Below are positions 17,672 through 24,431 of a stretch of 64,000 nt of DNA, piece by piece (the stretch's first letter is position 1; each line of letters begins with the position of its first letter). Origin of the DNA: Gaetbulibacter sp. S0825 (GTDB lineage Bacteria; Bacteroidota; Bacteroidia; Flavobacteriales; Flavobacteriaceae); the NCBI RefSeq assembly GCF_011777505.1, contig NZ_JAATJT010000003.1:372001-436000 (forward strand). Direction: 5' to 3'. The notes below the pieces were generated by a model, which made no database searches, had not been told where the DNA came from, and saw nothing but the letters and a program-made list of their open reading frames with translations. A program made the position numbers and the translations under genes.

Positions 17672-18239
17672 AACTTTCAATAATGTCGTTATCTAATTTC
17701 CTTTTTAATATGGTCGCTAATTTTTTGCGACTTCTAAAAAGCTTCACTTTTACATTGTTAGGTTTTAAGCTAACAATTTTTCCTATTTCTTCTAACGATA
17801 GTTCTTCAAAGTAATATAAAGTTAATAAAAAACTATCTTCGCTGGGCAATAATGCTAAACATTCTTGTATAGCTTCTTCTTTTTCTTTTGCCTCTATTTG
17901 ATCAAGAGCATTATCCAAGGTCTTAACCTGATGCTCTGTGTATTCATTAATTTCAACAGTATATTGCTGTCGTTTATTTTTTTTTAGTCTATCTAAGCAC
18001 GTATTATAAGCGACTCTATAGACCCAAGTTGAAAACTTTGAGTCACCTTTAAACTTATTAAGTGATTTATAAGCCTTAATAAAAGTGTCTTGAGCTGCTT
18101 CTTCTGCTTCCTCTGTATGCTTCATCATTCTCAATGTCAAAGTATATACTAAGTCCTTATAACGATCTACCAATACTGTAAACGCATTCGTGTCGCCTTT
18201 TAAAATAGCCTCTATATAAACTTGATCGTTGGTGGTCAT
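17640..18239 (-). CDS. ECF RNA polymerase sigma factor (second system)
   Basis: 199 residues. Sigma-70 region 2 at about 20-90 (LVDRYKDLVYTLTLRMM, EEAAQDTFIKAYKSL, FSTWVYRVAYNTCLD) and region 4 at about 125-180 with the helix-turn-helix LEEIGKIVSLKPNNVKVKLFRSRKKL. Overlaps its probable anti-sigma gene downstream. A promoter of the form TGTAACC-N17-GTCATA lies just upstream (18275-18246), and an exact match to the same form faces the opposite way toward the DUF6249-type gene. The factor therefore very likely drives both genes, forming a self-controlled divergent regulon. Confidence 0.94.
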   Translation of the reverse strand: MTTNDQVYIEAILKGDTNAFTVLVDRYKDLVYTLTLRMMKHTEEAEEAAQDTFIKAYKSLNKFKGDSKFSTWVYRVAYNTCLDRLKKNKRQQYTVEINEYTEHQVKTLDNALDQIEAKEKEEAIQECLALLPSEDSFLLTLYYFEELSLEEIGKIVSLKPNNVKVKLFRSRKKLATILKRKLDNDIIESYEGTYRAAFR

Positions 18240-18245
18240 TGTTAC

Positions 18246-18275
18246 TATGACTATATAAGTATGGATTTGGTTACA
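18246..18275 (-). promoter_or_regulatory. ECF promoter of the second sigma gene
   Basis: Minus strand: TGTAACC (18275-18269), 17-bp spacer, GTCATA (18251-18246), 7 bp before the sigma gene ATG. Identical boxes and spacing occur in the divergent promoter at 18310-18339. Confidence 0.65.
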
Positions 18276-18309
18276 CTTTTTTAAGAAAAAAAATAAATTT
18301 TAATTTTTT

Positions 18310-18339
18310 TGTAACCAATATTCAAAAGCAGTCGTCATA
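18310..18339 (+). promoter_or_regulatory. ECF promoter of the DUF6249-type gene
   Basis: Plus strand: TGTAACC (18310-18316), 17-bp spacer, GTCATA (18334-18339), preceded by C to make CGTCATA, a classic ECF -10 form. It is 43 bp before the ATG at 18383. Confidence 0.7.
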
Positions 18340-18382
18340 AGCTATGAACACATTAAAAATAATCAATTAAAAACAAACAATT

Positions 18383-18718
18383 ATGGAAGTAGCAATAATG
18401 GCAATTATATTCGGATCGATTTTCGGGGTATTTTATTTATTTATTTCATCAAGAAACAAAGAACGTTTAGCATTAATCGAAAAAGGAGCAGATGCAAGTA
18501 TATTTAATGTTGGTAAACGAGCAGGCTCATCTTGGAAAGTGATTATAATTAACCTAGCATTTTTATCAATGGGAATTGGGCTAGGTGTATTCATTGCACA
18601 TTTATTAGTAACCTACACTAGCTTAGATTACGAAGTATTCCCTGCACTTATATTCTTTATGGCTGGAGTTGGCTTATTTATAGGATATACGCAAACTAAA
18701 AAAGCATTAGACGAATAA
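18383..18718 (+). CDS. DUF6249-type small membrane protein
   Basis: 111 residues with three transmembrane helices: an N-terminal one (AIMAIIFGSIFGVFYLFIS), one around 50-72 (VIIINLAFLSMGIGLGVFIAHLL) and one around 84-103. Between the first two lies the conserved basic segment SRNKERLALIEKGADASIF typical of this family. The DUF6249 label is from memory of the pattern. The gene is divergent from the second ECF sigma gene and carries a matching ECF promoter, so it is a likely target of that sigma factor. A strong terminator follows. Confidence 0.78.
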   Translation: MEVAIMAIIFGSIFGVFYLFISSRNKERLALIEKGADASIFNVGKRAGSSWKVIIINLAFLSMGIGLGVFIAHLLVTYTSLDYEVFPALIFFMAGVGLFIGYTQTKKALDE

Positions 18719-18744
18719 AATACTACCTAATCAATCAAAAAATT

Positions 18745-18777
18745 AAAACCGCTTCGAAATTATCGAAGCGGTTTTTT
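18745..18777 (+). terminator. Rho-independent terminator after the DUF6249-type gene
   Basis: Perfect 13-bp arms aaaaccgcttcga / tcgaagcggtttt, five-base loop, seven-T run. Confidence 0.92.
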
Positions 18778-18809
18778 TGTAACTTTAATTTTTCAACAAC
18801 CAACCAATT

Positions 18810-20483
18810 ATGAAATCTATTAAATTCCTTCTATTGCTAATAATAATTAGCAGTTGCTCCTCTCCTACTAATTACGATGTTTTAATAAAAAATGGTACGA
18901 TTGCAGATGGCTCAGGCAATACAACCTATATTGGTAGTATTGGCATTAATGCAGATACCATTGCTGCAGTTGGAGAACTTAAAAATGTCACAGGAAGTAT
19001 AGAAATTGACGCTACAGGGTTAGTGGTTGCTCCCGGATTTATAAACATGCTCTCTTGGGCAACCGAATCGTTGATTGCAGATGGTAAATCGCAAAGCGAT
19101 ATTCGTCAAGGTGTTACTTTAGAAGTCTTTGGTGAAGGGTCGTCCATGGGACCACTTACAGAAGACAGAAAGAAACAATGGCAAGAAAATCAAGGCGAAT
19201 TAAAATTCGACATCGATTGGACAACTTTAGACGAATATTTACAATCACTAGTAAAACGAGGTGTTTCGCCAAACGTTGCATCCTTTATTGGCGCGACTAC
19301 AGTTCGTGTAAATCATATAGGTTATGAAGATAGACCACCTACAGATGAAGAAATGGCATCTATGAAAAACATGGTGAGAGAAGCCATGGAAGATGGCGCA
19401 CTTGGTGTTGGGTCGTCATTAATTTATGCACCAGCGTTTTATTCTTCAACTGAAGAATTGATTGAACTTTGTAAAGTCGCTTCGGAATATGATGGTATGT
19501 ATATTTCGCACATGCGCAGTGAAGGCAATCGCTTATTAGAAAGCATGGACGAGCTTATACGAATTGCTGACGAAGCAGATATAAGAGCAGAAATTTACCA
19601 TCTTAAAATGGCAGGAAAAGATAACTGGAATAAATTTGACGCTGTCGCTAAAAAAATTGATTCAGCTAGAGCAGCAGGTTTGCATATTACTACAGACATG
19701 TACACTTATACAGCTGGAGCAACAGGTTTAGATGCTTCAATGCCACCATGGGTTCAAGAAGGAGGTTATACTAAATGGGCTGAACGCTTAAAAGACCCAG
19801 AGATTAGAAAACGTGTTTATAAAGAAATGACCAAACCAACGGATGAATGGGAAAACTTAATGTATGCCGCTGGAACACCAGATAACATATTATTAGTGGG
19901 TTTTAGTAACGACAGCTTAAGGCATTATACAGGGAAAACATTAACTGAAGTTGCCAAAATCCATGGGAAAAACCCTGAAGAAACAGCCATGGACTTAGTG
20001 ATTGCAGATGGCAGTCGTGTTGGAACCGTTTATTTCTTGATGAGTGAAGACAACGTAAAAAAACAAATCGCGTTGTCGTATATGAGCTTTGGGAGTGACG
20101 CAGCTTCCATAGCTCCAGAAGGGTTGTTTTTAAACTCAAATCCACACCCTAGAGCCTATGGTAATTTCTCAAGAGTGTTAGGTAAATATGTAAGAGATGA
20201 GAAAGTAATTCCGCTAGAAGAAGCTATCTATAAGCTAACTAAGCTGTCAGCCACTAATTTAAAAATTAAAAATAGAGGAAGTCTAACTGAAGGCTATTTT
20301 GCTGATTTAGCAATATTTGACCCTTCAACAATTCAAGACCATTCAACATTTGCCGAACCTCATCAATTATCAACTGGAATGGTACATGTATTTGTAAATG
20401 GAGAACAAGTTTTAAAAGATGGCGAACATACAGGAGCATTACCAGGAAAAGTAGTTAGAGGCCCAGGATATAAAGAAAACTAA
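18810..20483 (+). CDS. N-acyl-D-amino-acid deacylase-like amidohydrolase (lipoprotein)
   Basis: 557 residues. Lipoprotein signal with lipobox ending at Cys16 or so (IIISSCSS). The frame matches D-aminoacylase-type amidohydrolases from end to end: beta-sandwich start (YDVLIKNGTIADGSG), barrel, and the C-terminal LTKLSATNLKIKNRG and LADLAIFDP segments. Active-site positions are unusual. The strand 1 HxH metal motif is replaced by the sequence FINMLSWATES (77-87), and the Cys of the GNCG motif is replaced (GEGS, 108-111). His234 (ISHMRSEG), His264 (YHLKMAG) and an Asp in GSDAAS (about 429) remain. It could bind one metal only or have a different substrate. Its stop overlaps the PhzF start (taATG), so the two are translationally coupled. 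Confidence 0.85.
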   Translation: MKSIKFLLLLIIISSCSSPTNYDVLIKNGTIADGSGNTTYIGSIGINADTIAAVGELKNVTGSIEIDATGLVVAPGFINMLSWATESLIADGKSQSDIRQGVTLEVFGEGSSMGPLTEDRKKQWQENQGELKFDIDWTTLDEYLQSLVKRGVSPNVASFIGATTVRVNHIGYEDRPPTDEEMASMKNMVREAMEDGALGVGSSLIYAPAFYSSTEELIELCKVASEYDGMYISHMRSEGNRLLESMDELIRIADEADIRAEIYHLKMAGKDNWNKFDAVAKKIDSARAAGLHITTDMYTYTAGATGLDASMPPWVQEGGYTKWAERLKDPEIRKRVYKEMTKPTDEWENLMYAAGTPDNILLVGFSNDSLRHYTGKTLTEVAKIHGKNPEETAMDLVIADGSRVGTVYFLMSEDNVKKQIALSYMSFGSDAASIAPEGLFLNSNPHPRAYGNFSRVLGKYVRDEKVIPLEEAIYKLTKLSATNLKIKNRGSLTEGYFADLAIFDPSTIQDHSTFAEPHQLSTGMVHVFVNGEQVLKDGEHTGALPGKVVRGPGYKEN

Positions 20484-21271
20484 TGACCATAGACATATTT
20501 CAAATAGATGCTTTTACAGACCAGTTGTTTGGAGGAAATCCAGCAGCTGTATGTCCTTTAAAACAATGGTTCCCAGATGCAACATTATTAAATATTGCTA
20601 AAGAAAATAATCTTGCAGAAACAGCCTATTTTATTCATAAACACGATAACGTATTCCATTTGCGTTGGTTTACACCTGAAATTGAAATTGACCTTTGTGG
20701 TCATGCAACATTAGCTTCTGCCTTCGTGATTCTAAATTGTTTGGATTATAATTTCGATTCGGTAGTTTTTCAAACAATGAGTGGCGAATTGATAGTGTCT
20801 AAAAATGAAAGTTTTTTAGAGATGAATTTTCCTTCTCGCCCACCAAGTAAAGCCGAACTACCAGAAATTATATTAAAATCACTAAGTGTACAACCTATTG
20901 AGGTTTATAAAGCTAGGGATTATGTGTTGGTTTATGATACTGAAAATGATATTCAAAATTTAAAAGTAGGTGCTTCCGTTTTAGAGCAGATTGATTTAAG
21001 TCCTGGTGGTATTATTGTAACAGCAAAGGGTAATGCTTCAGATTTTGTATCAAGGTTTTTTACGCCTGGAGCTTCTGTTTTTGAAGACCCTGTTACTGGT
21101 TCCGCGCATTGCACATTAGTTCCTTTTTGGGCAGATTTATTAGGAAAAAATGAATTACATGCACTTCAAATTTCAGAACGTAAAGGGGAACTATTTTGCA
21201 AACTTGCTGGTAATCGTGTATTTATAAGAGGTACAGCAGTAAAATATCTTCAAGGAACTATAGACATTTAG
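20483..21271 (+). CDS. PhzF family isomerase/epimerase
   Basis: 262 residues, normal for PhzF. Conserved features are FGGNPAAVC (16-24), the catalytic Glu46 in NNLAET, DLCGHATLA (70-78) and EDPVTGSAHC (201-210). The family has a two-fold diaminopimelate-epimerase fold and isomerises small acid substrates; the actual substrate of most members is unknown and no phenazine genes are nearby. One-base overlap with the amidohydrolase upstream suggests a joint pathway, perhaps handling modified or D-amino acids, which is inference. The end overlaps the convergent dipeptidase gene by 4 bp. Confidence 0.92.
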   Translation: MTIDIFQIDAFTDQLFGGNPAAVCPLKQWFPDATLLNIAKENNLAETAYFIHKHDNVFHLRWFTPEIEIDLCGHATLASAFVILNCLDYNFDSVVFQTMSGELIVSKNESFLEMNFPSRPPSKAELPEIILKSLSVQPIEVYKARDYVLVYDTENDIQNLKVGASVLEQIDLSPGGIIVTAKGNASDFVSRFFTPGASVFEDPVTGSAHCTLVPFWADLLGKNELHALQISERKGELFCKLAGNRVFIRGTAVKYLQGTIDI

Positions 21272-21939
21272 TTTACAGGAAAATCAAAATATGTATCTGG
21301 AAAAGGTTCATTTTTCAACGTGAAATGCCACCACTCCTTAGTATAATACTTAAAGCCATGTTTACGCATAATGGTTTGCAATAACATTCTATTAGCTCTT
21401 TGCTGAGCAGTCAGCTCTAAGTTTGCAACCCAAGATTCAGGTCCAAAAAAGTCCCAAGGACTTCCCATATCTAATTCTTCACCTGTGTTAATATCAACCA
21501 ACGTCATATCTATTGTGCTTCCACGAGTATGACCAGATTTAGAAGATATATACCCTTCTTCAAAAAGATGTTCTTTTTTTACTTTTGGGTAAAACTTTTG
21601 CTTATTAACCGTATCATTTAATTGTTTTGCCCAACGGACAAAATGATTTACAGCAGTTTGCGGTCTATAACCGTCGAATATTTTAACAGATAAATTGTAT
21701 GACTTTAACTCGTCTTGCACATTTTTTAAAGCAGTTATAGCTTCGGTGGACATAATAGCTACATTCTTTTTATAGCCATCAATAGGTTTACCGATAAAAT
21801 TATCATTTCCAAAATAACGTAGCTCTAATTGAATATCTGGAATGATGTCGCGTACATAATCAAAACCTTTAGGTAGTCTATTTTGCGAAGTACATGTCCA
21901 AGTACAACTTATCAAGAAAATAATTAGTAGTTTTTTCAT
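21268..21939 (-). CDS. D-alanyl-D-alanine dipeptidase (VanX/DdpX family, M15D)
   Basis: 223 residues with an N-terminal lipoprotein-like signal (IIFLISC, Cys12, or the later Cys16). The zinc peptidase motifs are complete: Arg92 in FDGYRPQ, SGHTRGSTIDMTL with His137 and Asp144, and EWWHF with Glu202 and His205. These cut D-Ala-D-Ala. With no vanH/vanA ligases nearby, a role in recycling wall peptides in the periplasm is more likely than vancomycin resistance. The gene is convergent with phzF. Confidence 0.92.
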   Translation of the reverse strand: MKKLLIIFLISCTWTCTSQNRLPKGFDYVRDIIPDIQLELRYFGNDNFIGKPIDGYKKNVAIMSTEAITALKNVQDELKSYNLSVKIFDGYRPQTAVNHFVRWAKQLNDTVNKQKFYPKVKKEHLFEEGYISSKSGHTRGSTIDMTLVDINTGEELDMGSPWDFFGPESWVANLELTAQQRANRMLLQTIMRKHGFKYYTKEWWHFTLKNEPFPDTYFDFPVN

Positions 21940-21982
21940 TTCATATTATTAGTGCCACTAAGTTAAGCAATAATATAAAATA

Positions 21983-22010
21983 AAAGCCGAGGTCCCTCAA
22001 CCTCGGCTTT
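21983..22010. terminator. Strong hairpin upstream of the VanX-like gene
   Basis: Perfect arms aaagccgagg and cctcggcttt with an eight-base loop, T-rich on the minus-strand 3' side. No annotated gene ends here on either strand. Confidence 0.7.
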
Positions 22011-22113
22011 CTTATTTGCTTTTTATTACGGTGATAGATTTAGGGTCTCTAATTCTATTACATAACGCAAATATTAATTAATTAATCCATTGAACTAAAA
22101 ACTAAATTTTAGT
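21983..22113 (-). ncRNA. Candidate small RNA, minus strand
   Basis: On the minus strand a TACATTTG -7 box (22127-22120) is followed about 120 bases later by a perfect 10-bp hairpin (aaagccgagg / cctcggcttt) and a T-rich tail, the shape of a short independent transcript. The -33 TTG is not at the normal distance, so the promoter call is weak. The hairpin could instead be a leader structure of the VanX-like gene 44 bp further on. No RNA family was recognised. Confidence 0.3.
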
Positions 22114-22163
22114 ACACACCAAATGTAAAATTAATATTCAAAACATCGCTAAACAACGCTTTT

Positions 22164-22257
22164 TATTCGATGAAATGCACTTAATTTTAACATTTATCGT
22201 TTAAAATAGCTAATTTATCGATGAAATACACTAATAACAAAACCCTTTTGTCGATTA
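22164..22257. repeat. Iterated TCGATGAAAT motif
   Basis: Two close copies, tattcgatgaaatgcact (22164-22181) and ttatcgatgaaatacact (22215-22232), with degenerate copies around 22195-22207 (tatcgtttaaaat) and 22250-22260 (gtcgattataaa). Centres are about 30, 21 and 33 bp apart, close to whole helical turns. They lie upstream of the minus-strand small RNA candidate. Probably an operator. Confidence 0.45.
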
Positions 22258-22266
22258 TAAAAATGA

Positions 22267-22298
22267 AAAAGCCTCGTTCTAGATAGATCGAGGCTTTT
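22267..22298. terminator. Terminator-like hairpin in non-coding region
   Basis: Perfect arms aaaagcctcg and cgaggctttt around a 12-base loop. T residues follow on both strands. There is no gene immediately upstream on either strand that it obviously ends. Confidence 0.55.
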
Positions 22299-22420
22299 CT
22301 ACTAACCAACCAAAAATTGTTACTACGTTTTATAAAGTAACCACACTTTTAAAAACTCTTATGCAGTAACAATTATACTTATTCAATCATCATGCCAAAA
22401 AATAAATATTCGAAAATATT

Positions 22421-22450
22421 TTGAAGAATAAATTTATTTACATATCTTTA
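22421..22450 (+). promoter_or_regulatory. Promoter of the SPFH operon
   Basis: TTG (22421-22423), 19-bp spacer, TATCTTTA (22443-22450), 7 of 8 matches to the Bacteroidota TAnnTTTG box, 36 bp before the ATG. Confidence 0.55.
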
Positions 22451-22452
22451 TG

Positions 22453-22487
22453 ATATCATTTTAATATCATTTAATTTTAAATATCAT
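22453..22487 (+). promoter_or_regulatory. Iterated ATATCAT sites at the SPFH operon start
   Basis: Three exact ATATCAT copies at 22453-22459, 22464-22470 and 22481-22487; the last includes the first bases of the ATG. Spacings of 11 and 17 bp place them between the promoter and the start, a good place for a repressor such as the ribbon-helix-helix protein encoded at the end of the operon. Confidence 0.4.
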
Positions 22488-23346
22488 GAAAGAAGAGAAA
22501 ATTATTGTCCCAGCTAACGGTTACCTAATGTTATTTGTATTCCTATTGTTGTTTATTGGAGGTATTGTGTCAATAATTACCACACATAGACCATGGTTCG
22601 CTTTTGCTATTTTGGCGGCTATATTTATAGCGCCAGGGTTTATTATGGTACAACCAAATAATTCGAGAGTATTATTACTTTTTGGAAAATATGTTGGAAC
22701 TGTAAAGAAGAATGGTTTTTATTGGGTAAATCCATTCTATACAAAAAAGAAAATATCATTAAGAGCGAGCAACTTTGATAGCGAGCGTCTTAAAGTAAAC
22801 GACAAACTTGGTAATCCCGTAATGATAAGCACCATATTAGTATGGAGAGTGCAAAACACTTACAAAGCAGCTTTTGATGTGGATAATTTTGAAAACTTTG
22901 TTCGTGTACAAACAGATGCTGCTGTTCGTAAACTAGCAAGTATGTATCCTTATGATAATTTTGCTGACGAAGGCCATAAAGAAGATATTACGTTGCGCTC
23001 TAGCGTCAATGAAGTAAGTGAAGCTCTCGAAAAAGAAATAGACGAACGCCTCTCAATTGCTGGTATTGAAGTTCTTGAAGCTCGTATAGGTTACCTAGCC
23101 TATGCACAAGAAATTGCAAATGCTATGCTAAAACGCCAACAAGCAACCGCTATTGTGGCTGCACGACATAAAATTGTTGAAGGCGCAGTGAGTATGGTAG
23201 AAATGGCTCTTGAAGAATTGGGTAAAAAACAAATTGTTGAGTTAGATGAAGAACGCAAAGCAGCCATGGTTAGTAATTTAATGGTTATTCTTTGTGGTGA
23301 TAAAGATGCATCACCAGTTTTAAATACAGGCACTTTAAATCATTAA
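22486..23346 (+). CDS. SPFH/Band 7 domain membrane protein
   Basis: 286 residues. Two N-terminal transmembrane helices (YLMLFVFLLLFIGGIVSII and WFAFAILAAIFIAPGFIMV, about 13-56) precede an SPFH domain (about 57-245; RVLLLFGKYVGTVKKNGFYWVNPF is the typical opening). A conserved helical stretch (AQEIANAMLKRQQATAIVAA, around 205-224) follows, of the kind that drives oligomer formation in HflC/stomatin proteins. It probably organises membrane microdomains. First gene of a compact five-gene unit with a 1-bp gap to the next gene. Confidence 0.93.
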   Translation: MKEEKIIVPANGYLMLFVFLLLFIGGIVSIITTHRPWFAFAILAAIFIAPGFIMVQPNNSRVLLLFGKYVGTVKKNGFYWVNPFYTKKKISLRASNFDSERLKVNDKLGNPVMISTILVWRVQNTYKAAFDVDNFENFVRVQTDAAVRKLASMYPYDNFADEGHKEDITLRSSVNEVSEALEKEIDERLSIAGIEVLEARIGYLAYAQEIANAMLKRQQATAIVAARHKIVEGAVSMVEMALEELGKKQIVELDEERKAAMVSNLMVILCGDKDASPVLNTGTLNH

Positions 23347-23347
23347 A

Positions 23348-23530
23348 ATGAATAAAAACCAAACATATAGCATAGCAATAGGTAGCGCATTAGGCTCAAG
23401 CATAGGCACAACTTTTGGAGTGGTACTTAATAATATTGCATTAGGAATTGTGTTCGGGTCTATGTTAGGCCTAATAATTGGTATATTAATAGCTGTATTT
23501 TATTTTAAACAAGGTAATAATAGTTTATGA
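23348..23530 (+). CDS. Small glycine-zipper membrane protein
   Basis: 60 residues. Two hydrophobic helices carry GxxxG-like spacing (GSALGSSIGTTFG, then ALGIVFGSMLGLIIGILIAVF), with a short polar tail. No named family. It lies between the SPFH gene (1-bp gap) and the DUF4177 gene (ATGA overlap), so it is almost certainly translated as part of this unit and may be a partner of the SPFH scaffold. Confidence 0.8.
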   Translation: MNKNQTYSIAIGSALGSSIGTTFGVVLNNIALGIVFGSMLGLIIGILIAVFYFKQGNNSL

Positions 23531-23685
23531 AAGAATATAAAGTTGTAGCACCTAAATTAGGGTTTAAAGAAAGAAATCAAAGATTAGAGGACACTTTAAA
23601 TCAACACGCACGAGAAGGCTGGGTAGTATCACATATTGCACAAAGCGCCTATTTTATTGTATTTGAACGTGACAAAAATAGATAA
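23527..23685 (+). CDS. DUF4177 domain small protein
   Basis: 52 codons, easily missed. The protein starts MKEYKVVAPKLGF, and the core LNQHAREGWVVSHIAQ (about 24-39) followed by FIVFERDK is the DUF4177 pattern (Y-K-V-V, L-N-x-x-A-x-E-G-W, final aromatic beta strand). Function unknown. The ATG overlaps the previous stop (ATGA), and its own stop overlaps the next ATG (taATG), so three genes are translationally chained. Confidence 0.85.
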   Translation: MKEYKVVAPKLGFKERNQRLEDTLNQHAREGWVVSHIAQSAYFIVFERDKNR

Positions 23686-24188
23686 TGAATAACAAAAGAC
23701 CTCGTATAAAAGTACCTTTTGAAACGGTAGATATTATTATTGAATTTATCTCAATAACACTACTTATTTTAATGTGGGTTTATTGCATTGTTAATTATAT
23801 GGAGCTTCCAGACACCATAGCAACTCATTTTAATGGAGCTGGAGAACCAGATGGCTATGGAAGCAAGCAAACTGTTTGGGTTATCCCAATTATTGCAACA
23901 GTTATGTATATTGGTTTATTTATATTGAATAAATACCCACATATGCATAACTATATGGTAAACATTACCGAGGAGAATGCTTTAAAGAATTACAAATTTA
24001 GCACTCGCATAGTAAGAGTAGTAAACTTTCTTTGTGTACTGCTAATGACATATATAACCTATATGATAGTGGAATCTGCTTTTGGCAAACAATTCAATCT
24101 TGGTACTTGGTTTGTGCCTGTAGTTATTGGTGTTAGCATTATTCTACCAATTATAATATTTGTATATATGAGAAAAATGAATAAATAA
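23685..24188 (+). CDS. DUF1648 domain membrane protein
   Basis: 167 residues with four transmembrane helices (about 14-33, 67-83, 107-126 and 137-158). After helix 1 comes the DUF1648 signature LPDTIATHFNGAGEPDGYGSK (about 43-63). Family members are integral membrane proteins; the best known relative is the Bacillus immunity protein SdpI, which resists a killing peptide, but most members have no known role. Here it is the fourth gene of the SPFH unit, coupled by a one-base overlap. Confidence 0.88.
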   Translation: MNNKRPRIKVPFETVDIIIEFISITLLILMWVYCIVNYMELPDTIATHFNGAGEPDGYGSKQTVWVIPIIATVMYIGLFILNKYPHMHNYMVNITEENALKNYKFSTRIVRVVNFLCVLLMTYITYMIVESAFGKQFNLGTWFVPVVIGVSIILPIIIFVYMRKMNK

Positions 24189-24194
24189 ATTAAC

Positions 24195-24353
24195 ATGGCG
24201 AAGAAAAAAGCTTTCGCATTGCGAGTGAATGAAGATATGTTAAAAGCTATTGAAAAATGGGCTTCTGATGAGTTTAGAAGTACCAATGGTCAAATAGAAT
24301 GGATGCTTATGCAAAGTCTTAAAGACGCCAAGAGAGAACCAAAAAAGTCTTAA
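24195..24353 (+). CDS. Arc-type ribbon-helix-helix DNA-binding protein
   Basis: 52 codons. The translation MAKKKAFALRVNEDMLKAIEK, then a WA-S-D-E-F-R-S-T-N-G-Q-I-E-W-M-L segment, is the short ribbon-helix-helix fold: one beta strand (KAFALRVN) and two helices (EDMLKAIEKWASDEF and TNGQIEWMLMQSLKDA). It begins 6 bp after the DUF1648 gene. Proteins of this type act as dimers that bind tandem operators. Control of its own operon through the ATATCAT sites at 22453-22487 is an untested idea. Confidence 0.85.
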   Translation: MAKKKAFALRVNEDMLKAIEKWASDEFRSTNGQIEWMLMQSLKDAKREPKKS

Positions 24354-24431
24354 AACAATCTTAAAGTTTTTCAATAGTAGTAAGATTAGTAATTATTCTT
24401 CTAATTTTATACTAACCAACCAAGCTTTACA

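Larger units (their letters stand above)
21940..22485. other. 546-bp non-coding region
   Basis: No convincing open reading frame. It holds two strong hairpins (21983-22010 and 22267-22298), four iterated TCGATGAAAT-like motifs between them (22164-22257), a TACATTTG box on the minus strand (22127-22120), and the promoter and ATATCAT repeats of the SPFH operon (22421-22487). A small RNA on the minus strand is possible. Confidence 0.6.
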
